Assembly: GCA_023053545.1 (NCBI GenBank)
Contig: JAKZAN010000005.1
Span: 3,348,001 to 3,412,000, forward strand
DNA length: 64,000 bases
Direction: 5' to 3'
Origin: Lepidurus packardi
Lineage: Eukaryota; Arthropoda; Branchiopoda; Notostraca; Triopsidae
In this document: positions 38,742 through 49,700 of the stretch, one piece after another
How the letters are laid out: each line of letters begins with the position of its first letter
Numbering within the stretch: the stretch's first letter is position 1
Notes under the pieces: generated by a model
What the model was told of the DNA's origin: nothing
Database searches by the model: none
Seen by the model: the letters and a program-made list of their open reading frames with translations, nothing else
Translations under genes and position numbers: made by a program

Positions 38742-40018
38742 GAGAAATAAAATTAAAGAAAATTTGTCGTTTCTTTGACTGATAAACCTTTCGTTGGGGA
38801 TTTCTTTCAGTTTTTTTTTTTGCGTAAAAAGTCTGTGAATGATTTCACTCAAACCAATGGGAATGGGCCGGTAAAAAAATAAAATAAACACGGAGTTCAG
38901 ATTCAACCTTTTTCGCATGTAGTTTGTCGATTTTTGTTTCCACAAGCCAACAGATTAATTCAAATTTGTAAATGACGTAAACAAGGAGGATGGAAGATGG
39001 GACAGAGCAAAGAAACGTTGTTTTTTTTTTTTAAGGGTGAGGAAGAAAAAGGAAAATAAAATTGGTTAGATTGTTCTACAGCCATACACACCAAATAAAG
39101 GGGGCTCTGTTTTTTTGCCATAATTTCACCAGTAATTTATCAAAAAGATTCGGTAGGCGTAAATGAAACAACTCGCCAACGGGCTGCGACTGGGATAAAA
39201 AAGAAATTAAACAAAGAATAATAACAAACAAAAAAAAACATTGGCCGGTGCTTTAGCTAGTAGACTAAATGTTGGGTAATACAGTGGCTTGGTAATTCAG
39301 AAAAGAAGGCTTGGCCAAGAGCGGGTTGCTTTTATGTTTCCGGGAAAGAAAGAAATAACGAAAGAATAAACCAACTACAAAAAAATGTACAACGCCAATT
39401 GGCTGCGACTCATAACCCAACAGGTTAAACCTCCAATGAGGCTGCTCGCCCTCACGTACGCACACAAAGAGTGACATGACAAAAAACCTTATTTGCCACC
39501 CCCAATACCAAGGGTTGGAAAAGGCAAAGCCGTGGAAAGATCCTTCACTCAAGTTTTTTCCCCCCTTCCCCCCCCGTGATATTTTGCAACCCCCCCTTAC
39601 AGCCTTTCCTTAATGATTCTTCGCGTTTGAATTTCCCCACCTTACCTTTCAAACTCGCAGGATTTCTTTTTTTTTTTTTTTTTTTAGGTCCACTGAGTCA
39701 CAAACGATCGGTAAATCGTAAATGAATAGGAAGACCCTGGGACGGTGAAAAAAGCTAAGGGAAACCAGGCAAAAGACGTTGATCAGAACTGAATTTATCG
39801 TTTTTAGAAAAGAAGGAACTCTGGAGAGCGGGTAGTAAGTTTCTCACTGTAACCGGTGTACTGGATTAAAGATTTGGGTGGGTGGTGTCAAATAGACAGA
39901 AAAAAACGTTGAAGAGTGGTGGAACTTATCGCAGGCTTCGCCCCCTCAATCCTCGGCACTGTTCAGGGTCGTGTATACAAGGGGTGGGGGGCGTGGTAAA
40001 AGGGGAAGAAGGGCGGTC
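38742..40018. other. Converging 3' regions of PPT2 and 14-3-3
   Basis: About 1.3 kb of homopolymer-rich sequence (runs of T at 39020-39032 and 39665-39685, C runs near 39560-39595). It probably contains a long 14-3-3 zeta 3' UTR on the minus strand. No gene was recognised. Confidence 0.45.
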
Positions 40019-43000
40019 TCAGTTGTTTTCCCCTTCTGCGGGTTCATCACCATCACCCTGTGTATCCGACGTCCATAGGGTCAGGTTGTCTCGCAGTAAC
40101 TGCATAATGAGCGTGGAATCCTTGTAACTGTCTTCGTTTAGTGTGTCCAGTTCAGCGATGGCATCATCAAACGCCTAGAAAACAAAAAGAAAGAACATTA
40201 ATAACACCCACCAAACAGACTAAAGCACTTTCGAAACAACCAAGACGATCTGTTTTCACAGTTAAATCAATGGGGCAGGACATTTAAGGAAGGAACGAAC
40301 AGACGAACAGAAAGGAAATGAATGCACAAGAAAAATAAAAATGAGTCTTATTAGGATGTGATGGGGGGGGGGGGGGGGGGTTGAAGGGGTAAGTTATGTC
40401 AGGCGTAGTGGACGACGAGAAAAAACTTCCATGGTTATCAATTCCCACATTCTCCCATGCGTCATTGATTGCCTCGACTCGGTCAAGTCTTGCTTCACAC
40501 TTTTCGTTAGCGAAACGGATAGGATTCTTTTGGGAGGAACTCAAAACGTTTGGGCGTGCCCACAAGCTACCAAAACAACCGTCCCATCCAGAAGAAGGAA
40601 GTCTTGGATTTTGGTGACCGTAGTTTTTTTTAAGTTGGTTCTGGGCTTGCAAGGAAAAGGATAACAGCATAGCACGTATTTTTTGTGGCAACAAGACAGG
40701 GCGGGCAGCAGGCTGCGAACTAGGCGGAGCCCCTACCTGCTTGGCCAAGTGACACGCCCGGTCCGGGGAATTGAGAATCTCGTAGTAGAAGACAGAAAAG
40801 TTGAGCGCCAAACCCAGTCGAATTGGATGTGTGGGCGGCATCTTGGTGCGGGACACGTCCAAAGCTTCTTGGTAAGATTTTTGTGACAGGTCTACTACGC
40901 CTGATGATGATGATTGGTGTTTCGTAACAAATTGAACAAGGTGAGGCCGCCCCAGTGTAATTTGCGAAAAGGGTACATTGGGGGAGGGTTGTCAACACAA
41001 AATGGAAGGGAAGGTGGGGAAAAAACGAACACAAAAAAACAAGACAAAAAGAAATAATTAGTATCGAGGTTTGTATCCACTGACCTGTTTAGCTAACTGG
41101 CACGCCTTTTCAGGTGAATTGAGGATTTCATAATAAAAGACGGAAAAGTTGAGGGCCAGGCCCAGTCGGATGGGATGGGTAGGCTGCATTTTGTCTTTGC
41201 TGATTTCAAAGGCATCTTGGTAGGCTTTTTGGGAGTCGCCCACCACGGCTAATTGCATTAAGATAAAACGTACCATGTTAAGCAGATCCCTCGAGAGATA
41301 AATAAATAAATAAAAGAAGTGACGATGTCTTTTGCCTCGACGATTAGATTAGCTCAGCGAAGCAAGCAAAAAAATATATATAAAAACGGCTTCTGGGAGC
41401 GTGGGACGGCTTCCGTACAGGCCCCCTACTGTACTGCTACGCAAGCTTCGAGTTCGCTGACGTGTCAACCAGCTAAAAATAATATTAACCTCACCCAGGT
41501 ATGCCTCAAGGTTTTTATTTCCTCCGCCGCCTTTCCGTTGAAAGAATCAATTAAAATCCAATAGCCTTGAGCGTAGCTCTGGGGCTACTTCCAGGCATAG
41601 ACACGACCGACCCCTTATTAGCGGCACCCAGGTTTGAGCGAATGACGTCACTCATTTGCATACCAAACACACCTGGTGTTCACGTGGTATGGCCGACAGC
41701 GTTGCCTTTCGACTTCTTACAAGGGCTTTATCCGCTACGAAATATGTACAGTATACGGCACCGCTTGGCAGCATACAAGCAAAACTTTGCCGGAAGTCAC
41801 ATTCCCACATATTTTCCAAGCCACCTTCCGGTTCTTCCTCCCAACCCAAAAATTTCCCTTGACTTAAAAAAAACTAATGCCCCTTACATGGCAACAAACG
41901 TTATTTGCCAACATACATTGGAAAGGTACCAATCTCTCTCCCTTGTCAAATAATAAATCCATAAAAATACTTCTTGCAAACATTTCAATTGCGCAAAACA
42001 TCGTAACCGAAACAAAAATGAATAGAAAGGTGGCCCAAACTTACTGTTTCTTTGGTCTCCTGTGGCGACTTCAGCAAGGTACCGGTAATAGTCTCCCTTC
42101 ATCTTCAGGTAGAATACTTTGCTTTCAGGGTTGCTGGCTTTGGGAATAAGGTACTTGTCTAACAAGCCCTGTCAACGATAAAAACATAGGTCTTCATGTT
42201 ATATGCATAAACTCCAAACACATTAGAACTTAAAAGAGTTTAAAAGACAAACACATTGATGGACCAAATGAAGTAGCTTTTACGCCGTTTCTTGCTAAAA
42301 ATCCTGCCCTACCATTCTTTTGCTCCCGGTTCCCGTGTACGCAAGTTGTACCTAAGAGACACGAGAAGGTTCCACAACGCTTGCGCTGGCTACATTTCCT
42401 GCATGTTATCGTGTTAGTTGCCCTGCAGAGCTGCATTGCCAAGGCGATCAATACCTGCCCTGCGGATCTACACTAGGGAAGTCTCGTTTTCCCAGACATC
42501 TTGGGCTAGCCTGCCTGGCTATCAATTGGTAGCCCACCATCATCAACATAACCCCGCCGAAGCGAAAAACTTTATCTCTTGTTCCCCACCCCCTCCCTTG
42601 ACTGCAATGCTCCATGCCCACTCCCAAAGAAATTAAGATCAACATCTTATCAGCGAACGTCTTGCCCTTAGTGCACAGCAGACGCGCATTTTTACCCTGT
42701 AGATGTAATAGGTTTACGACGTCTCAAGAAAAACAAACTTAGACACAAAACCCCACAGACAACATTTATAGACAAACCATCGAGAATGTTCCTACTTCTG
42801 TCTAGTTTTTAGTCTTCCCCCTCCACCCACATCGCGTAACTTGTCTGTTTCTAAAAGTAGCATCCTTGCACAACCCGAAATAGCGTAATACTCCTGACCC
42901 GACTAGGACGCTTACTTGTCGCCGCCCGTTTCAATTTACATTTCGAAAAAAAAAGAAACAATTTCCGGATCGTTTTCTCCAACCCCCCAATACAAAATGT

Positions 43001-43588
43001 CGTCGAAGTGGCATAACACCTGCTAGCTTCTAAAAATAGGTTTTCATTAACCGCGTCAAGCGTTTCCTAGGGAAAGACAGCTACTAAAAACAATGTAGTT
43101 AGTCTGCAAACCAGTAAAATATGTAAGATCGTACTAGCTTTTGAGTGACAAACTTGGTCTTCACTTTATGCATCTTTATCAAACAAGAAAGTCCGAACAC
43201 GAACGTTTCTCGCTGTAGACAATGCAAAAGGACGCAGCCCCAGCTGTTTCTAGGAAAACGGTTTGATGTAAAGAAAGCGATAACTTACGAGAACGTCGTA
43301 ACAGATTTCCCTGAGCTCTTTCTCAACCTTCTCTCGGTATTCTTTGGCCATTTGCTGCTTTCGTTCCGAGCCTTCGGTTTTCTGCTCAATGGAAGAGATG
43401 ACCCTCCAGGACGAACGCCGTGCTCCAACCACATTCTTGTAGGCTACAGAGAGCAAGTTGCGTTCTTCATTTGATAACTCGACTCCGGTCTCCGTGACTG
43501 ATTTCATCGCTGAGGCCATGTCATCATAGCGTTCGGCTTGTTCCGCCAACTTGGCGCGTTGAACTAATTCGTCTTTGTCCATGCTCAT
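40019..43588 (-). CDS. 14-3-3zeta: 14-3-3 zeta with alternative internal exons
   Basis: Phosphoserine/threonine-binding dimeric adaptor acting in Ras/Raf signalling and many other pathways. Constitutive exons: 43289-43588 ([40 protein letters not shown] with the ligand-binding lysine and arginine), 42045-42168 ([27 protein letters not shown]), and 40019-40174 ([31 protein letters not shown]). The middle is supplied by one of two exons of identical length, 40737-40900 or 41085-41248. Either choice gives 247 aa. The start ATG at 43588 follows an acceptor (TTTGTTGCAG) a few bases upstream, so a 5' UTR intron is likely. A GC-rich patch at about 44880-45060 with a GTGAGG donor is a possible first exon. 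Confidence 0.96.
40363..40380. repeat. 18-base poly(G) run in 14-3-3 intron
   Basis: Uninterrupted G on the plus strand (C in the pre-mRNA), between the last exon and the two alternative exons. It is length-unstable sequence and could be miscalled. Confidence 0.8.
40737..40900 (-). other. 14-3-3 zeta alternative exon A
   Basis: 164 bases between CATCATCAG acceptor and GTAGGG donor. Encodes [20 protein letters not shown], then [20 protein letters not shown] and [11 protein letters not shown]. Joined to the upstream exon it reads RNS-VVD. Differences from exon B are concentrated at its start (the helix carrying DVSRTKMPP) and its end. Confidence 0.92.
41085..41248 (-). other. 14-3-3 zeta alternative exon B
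   Basis: 164 bases, the same length and phase as exon A, between GCAATTAG acceptor and GTCAGT donor. Encodes [51 protein letters not shown]. It reads RNT-VVG when spliced. Including both exons (328 bases) would break the frame, as expected for mutually exclusive use. Confidence 0.93.
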
Positions 43589-46500
43589 GGTGGAGACTGC
43601 AACAAATCAACAAGGAAGAAAAACAAAAAATGAGAGTTATTAATTTGGATTGTTTTCTAAAATGATGACGCACATGGCCGACACATAGCACGGTAAAGAA
43701 AAAAACTTTCACTCCTGCGTTGCTATGGTAATAAGAATTCCCAGACAAACTGAAAAACTAAGGGATGGCAAAATGCCATATAAAGAGACAACCTTGCCCG
43801 ACCTTACCTTTTACGCCAAGCACAAACTTGCTGGAACGCAAAAAATAGATAGGGTCTACGCTACTCCAACACGTAAGCGTAAGTTTGACTTTTTCAAAAG
43901 GAAATAGGTTACAAAAAGAAAAATTTAATTGCTGTCTTAAGGTCTAAAAGATTACCCAACTTCTTGTACGCTAGTCAAAGACAGCGCAACCATACTGCTA
44001 ACTGAGGAAGCAAATCGATCCAGGCGTTTCGTATCAAGAGATACAGAAAGGCACAACTAATACCAATGAGTTTGGTACCTCATCCATTCCCAACAAGATT
44101 TTTTTTAAAATCTTCAAAAACTTCACCATAATGACTATTATTAAGGATTGAGTACTAAAGCTTTAAACAAGCTAAGTCAATGAAGCTTACTCAACCGAGG
44201 AGCGACATAATGCGTCATTCTATTTCAGGTCGGCCAAAATTGACAGTGAGTCATTTGGCTAAACTGACGATGGGCTGCATCAACACCCTAAAATGTTGAT
44301 CTTAACACTGAGTGCTTTCTTGAATCATAATTAAGTTTTGCTGGCCTAGAGTGAATCAATAAGAACGTTGCGTTAGAACTGTTGTAATAAGATCTATTCA
44401 AAGGAGTTGTGCTTTAAATTAAGGAATAAAATCTAAACTTGTTATACTAAAAGAATACGAATAGGCTAGGCTTTCAGGGAGTAACTTACAAGATCAGCTG
44501 TCTTTTAAGTGTGCGCAGTATCGAGTTACGACTCGAGATTTCTAAGGCCAAACTTAACTACAGCTTGACGCAACTAAGGATAAGTAACAGCGGATTTAGA
44601 ACTTAAGGAATATAGCAATAAACTTAGCGACCTTTATCAACCAACTAAAATTCAGGCGTGGTCTGCTCTATTCTCAGCACGCGATATTCTAGAACAGAAC
44701 AAAATGGCCGCTGCTCCACCCTGAGAAACCGCAAGTTGCATTTGCAGCTTCCCATCAAACTTACGTGGCTAGAGGCTAAAGTTAGCACTTAAATTGAATC
44801 AGCAAATCAATTGGACTCGTTCTACAAAGAAGGGATACTTTCTAAACTTAACGTACTTTGAGTAAGGCTGGCACTCGGACTCACGTGAAAATTGTGGAAA
44901 TCCGGCAGAACTTGCCTAAACTGACTGGTCAATCCACGACGGCTGCCTCACCAGTGCTACGGGGTCTCCGGATATGCTCCGACGGCGACACCAGCGGACA
45001 GATAGGGCTTCAATAGCGACACGAGCGCCAGACGACACTTTCCAGGCGCGGATTCAAACCTATCGATTTTTCTGACTTGCCCCGTTGCAACGTCTGGGGA
45101 ACCAAGACCGGCCCTGAAACCGTACGAGCCTGATTTTGATTCCAGCTAAAAAAAAAAAAAACGGCTGTATGTCTGAGTTCAGATTAATTTGAAATATAAC
45201 TTTTGCGTAGAAAAAAAAGACAATTTCTTTCTTTAAAACGCTATATCCATATTTGTGTCTTTTTTCTGTACAGTACAAATAATAGCCCCACAAACGGCTA
45301 TAATATTTTTTTTCACCTTTCTTAGTTATAGCGGTAATTTTCAGGGAGACAGGTATTGAAGAGAGGGGGGAGGTGTAGTAGACAAAGTTGGGAAACAAAC
45401 AGGTGAGAATCTGCCATAAATCATGGGGATCTAGTCAGCATCATGCTTGCTTGCGGGAGTTGGGAAACGAAACAGAAATATAACAGTCAACAAAAACGGA
45501 TATTATAACAAGATTCCCTTAGCTCCGTTTCTTTTTGTTTCTCCGCAAGGTCTAGTCCAATATTGCCCATGAAAGCACAACCCAAAGTGCATAAAAAAAT
45601 GGTGGCCCAAAAAAAAATAACATATATATGTACATGTACGGATACCCCCAAAAGAAACGAACAATCTCTTCTCAGGCATTTTACACCTGTCTCAGAAACT
45701 TTACAATTAATCCTGTCTTTCATAAAATATTTTTTTGCTAGTTTGGTAGCGAACAGGGAATCTTTTAAGAAAACTGGACTGTCGCTTTCAATCTAAATTT
45801 CGAACTTGACGTAACAAACCCCACACCTCTGAAGAGAAGTTTCCTACACCTGTCACTTTTCAAATTCTTAATAAGACGTGCGCCCTGACAATGTTCACAG
45901 AATAATAAGGCTTATAAGGAGGGGCAGATGGGACAAGGAATAATGAGATGTATACGGAACCATAAAAAATGGCAAAACAAAACAGGGAAACGAGGGAGGA
46001 TTTTTGTTTTGTTTTTCTGTAGAGTCTGTACAATATCCCACGTCATTTATTCCCATGACTCGTTGATAAACTTCTAGGTCAATAAAGAGAAATTTTTTTT
46101 AAAAAATTGTCAAAACACTTTGGTATGAAACTTTTTTCTTCGTCAACATCAACTCAGCCTCATTTTGAATTTTCCATCACAACCATTAGGCCAGACCGTT
46201 GCTCTTTGCGAAACAACTTGCTTTTAGCGTCCAATTGCATTCCCGTGATTAAACCGAGACCACGGGGAAAAACATCGCAAAACATAACAGAGCGTGCGAA
46301 GTTCTCTCCCTGAAGTCGATCCAAAAATGTTTGTGTCATCCACAAGGTTTCTTCTTCCCTGTGCAGAATTTCCTCACTTCGTCGCTTCAACAAACAATTT
46401 GTACTTTTTATAGCCCCTCTCCTCAAAGTTATAGAAAACGCGTGCCCTTTCTTAATCACTTCCATGTTTTCAGTCCTGATCTTTCCCAGAACACAGATGA

Positions 46501-46783
46501 GAAGATCTTATGCCACGCAAGCGGAAACTTTCCAACATTTAAGAGGCACATGCTACGATCCATCATTCTCTCTCTCTCTCACGAGTTTATCTGTAAGTCA
46601 CTATTGTTCCAATATTGCACCCGTCTTACTTTTCATGATCACTTCACCCATCACTTGTTCGCAAGGACTATCGACATCACTAGGGATTCTGTAGGATACG
46701 AACCTATTAAACCCAAATTGTTCGAATCTCCTCAACGTAGTACATATTCACATTTTAATCTTGCATGTCTACGCTCCGTAGAT
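43589..46783. other. 14-3-3 upstream region and Taiman 3' UTR
   Basis: No protein gene recognised. 44880-45060 is GC-richer than its surroundings and ends in a plausible splice donor on the minus strand, fitting a non-coding first exon/promoter of 14-3-3 zeta. TTTATT at 46046 is a candidate minus-strand poly(A) signal for Taiman. Confidence 0.45.
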
Positions 46784-49700
46784 TCATTCTGATAAAAGCT
46801 TCTGTAGTAAGGACATCTTTGAGTCAGGACGGGGTCCCTCTTCCATATTGTTCTACATAATTCAGAGAAAGGGAAACATAAGATTAATCTCCACGCCTCA
46901 GCTTCATTACTTACTCGATTAGTCTGAACTGGGGAGTTTTGAAACGTTGGACTATCCCACGAATTCCCCTTGGGTGCTTCTCCCGTTAGAACTTCTGCAA
47001 TACGCAAGGAAAACCACAGACAGGTTTATATCTCGTACTTTATCATTTGATTTTCATGTTAGAAATAGCTATACACACCTTGTGGTAACTCTAATGACAA
47101 TCCTAATTCTTCAAGATCCGCTTGACTTAAAGACTGACCACCAGGCATGGCTGGATTGTTATGGTGATTCGTTCCACTCCCCGGACCTTGGCCGGAATTC
47201 AATGCTGACTGATTCTGAGGAAGTCCACCCAAACCAGGACTTTGCTGTAAGGTTCGCCCGGCCACCACAGCCCTCAATTCTTGACGCACATAATCTGACG
47301 TCATTGTACCACTTCCCGTGCTTGCTACAATCGTAAAACAAGGGAAAGAAATCGTTAATATCAACCATTGAACCACTTTATAATCACTTTTGGCTCCCCA
47401 TTGCCCAATATATAAATGAAAACACACACAAGTAAGCAGTGCAATACGACACATTGAGGCCCACAAGGTGAAAAATTGTGACGGGGCATTGTGAGCCCAC
47501 AGCATGATGGATTCAACATACATGTTCTTTCTTGAGGTATGTGTCAGGGTAAAATATTTTCATGTACAAAAAGCGTGACACGTAAAGCAGCCTCCAATCA
47601 ACTTGGAATCTATTCATTTTAAGGCATGCATGATGCAGAAAAAATAATAACAATAAATAAAACAAGTGACATCAAGCATCCCATACCGCCATAAACAAGG
47701 GAGAGGGAAAAAGGGAGGCGAGACTCGGCATGAACTTGGGAAAAGGGAGAGGTTTTTTTTATATATAGCCTGGTACAGACGACATATCTAAATGGATATT
47801 TGGTGTGCGATACTGTAAGCGCCGAAGTGGAAATGATGCCGCTCGGGGCTTACCGTGCGGAGGGCGGAGTCGGTCACTTGCCGCAGTACTCTGACTCTGA
47901 GGAGGATTGACGTAAGAAGTAGCAGAAGGATGGTTATGGCGGGGATCCACCACCATGGGTCCCGTATTATCCGGCTGCGGTTGCTGCGCGCCAGGGGACG
48001 GACATGGTGGCGGTGGTAAAGGGGAGGAGCAAGGTTCAGAATAGGCATACATGGGGCGGAGATAGGGAGGGACGGGGCCACGGTAGGGAAGGTGAGGATC
48101 ATTGTAAGGAGTGGGACTATGATGCGTAGGATAAGGCGGAGTTCGGAAAGGCGGGTAATAATCCCTGTTGCCCATACCGTAATGGCGAGAATGGGAGTGG
48201 GAAGGTCCCACGCCACCTAATAAAACGCAAGACACAAAACAAAAAAAAAAGATGCAGATGCACGAAAACCGAAAAAAAAAAAAAAAAAAAAAAAATTGAT
48301 TCAGATCGTCCGGACCTTTCTGTCTTCCTCCTACATTTTCTAAAACTCTGCGCATTTCGGGGGAAATTTCCAGAGAATTTCAGTTCACAGAAGAGTCAAG
48401 GGAAAAAGCCCTCCAGGGGTTAATGTTACTAACACGAGTTATAATGGCATACTAGAATGGCAACATTAGTTGCGAAAATTTGAAATGCAAAGTTCGTTTC
48501 TTCCACCCATGCGTTAGTTTTTGGCTCTAACACGGGTCAAAAGAACGCGTAGGTTTTCAGCGACGTTTTTTTTAACTAACTAAAAATAAATCAGTCCTGC
48601 ACACGCTTATAAACACTATCATGCTTGGCAAAAAAACACTGCTAAAAATAAATTCAATTCAAATAAATTCAATCCATGTAGAAAAATCCAAAACGAAAAT
48701 GAAAAAAAAAAGTTTTAATGAAATAACCCAAAATGGGTGTCCTTTCTTACCTGGCAAAATCCCACTCGGTGCACTGATGGTGCGTTGGAGTCTCAACTGC
48801 TGCTGTTGCTGTTGTAGGTACAAGTTATTGTTGAGCACATTGGGTGGAGGGCCTTGAGTTGGGCCGGGAGATGCGTTGCCTTCATTGAACAAGGGCCGCG
48901 GGCCTGTAGGTCCTGGACTTTGCATGGTACGCAAGGGAGTCCGCGTGAAATTCCGACCAGGAAAGTTATTCTATATCGATACGCAAAACACTTTTATGCT
49001 TTCTTGACAGACTATTTAAAGCTTACCGCTAGGTGAGCACTTAACATGGGATTGGCTTGCGGTCGGGCGGACATTGGTAAGTTGCCTCCTGACCAAGCTC
49101 CTCCCGGGCTAGGTTGGCCTTGCAGGCCTGGCCCTTGGCCAGTATTAGCGGGTCCGGGCACTCCAGGACTTCCCCGTGCTCCGCCTACTGTCCCCGATTG
49201 AGGTGACAATTGGGATGGGAACTGTGATCCTGGTTGACCCTACAAACAAAAAAGTACAAATAAAAAGATTCAAATGTAAAGATTCAAATTTTCATCAAGC
49301 CACAAAGTACGTACTTGAGGAACACGGGGCGACAGCTGTGAGGAAGAAAAGGGAGGTAGCCCACCGCTAAACGATAGCCTCGCTTGCCCAGCGGCGAAAT
49401 TCACACTGAAAGAACAAGGAAACAATGTTAGTTTTGACAAGTCCTGACTAAAGGCTTCGGAAATATTTTTTTTATTTACTTGGATTGATTGGTCTGTAAA
49501 AGCGGCGAATACGGTTGGTGATTGGCGTTTGTTCGGTCTTGGGAAGGCGAAACCTGCTGGCTGGGTGTCGTAGGACCTTGGCTATGGCCCGGACTGTTTA
49601 ACAGCACGTTGTTATAACTGGGGGATAGCTTTGAGTCGGGCAAATTGCTACTCCGCTGGATTGTCATGTTGGGCGGGACGGTATTGTTTATCAGATCATC

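Noticed and set aside
46331..46792. 153-codon plus-strand open frame overlapping the Taiman stop
   Set aside because: Antisense to the last Taiman exon and 3' UTR, low-complexity Ser/His/Phe translation, no known domain.
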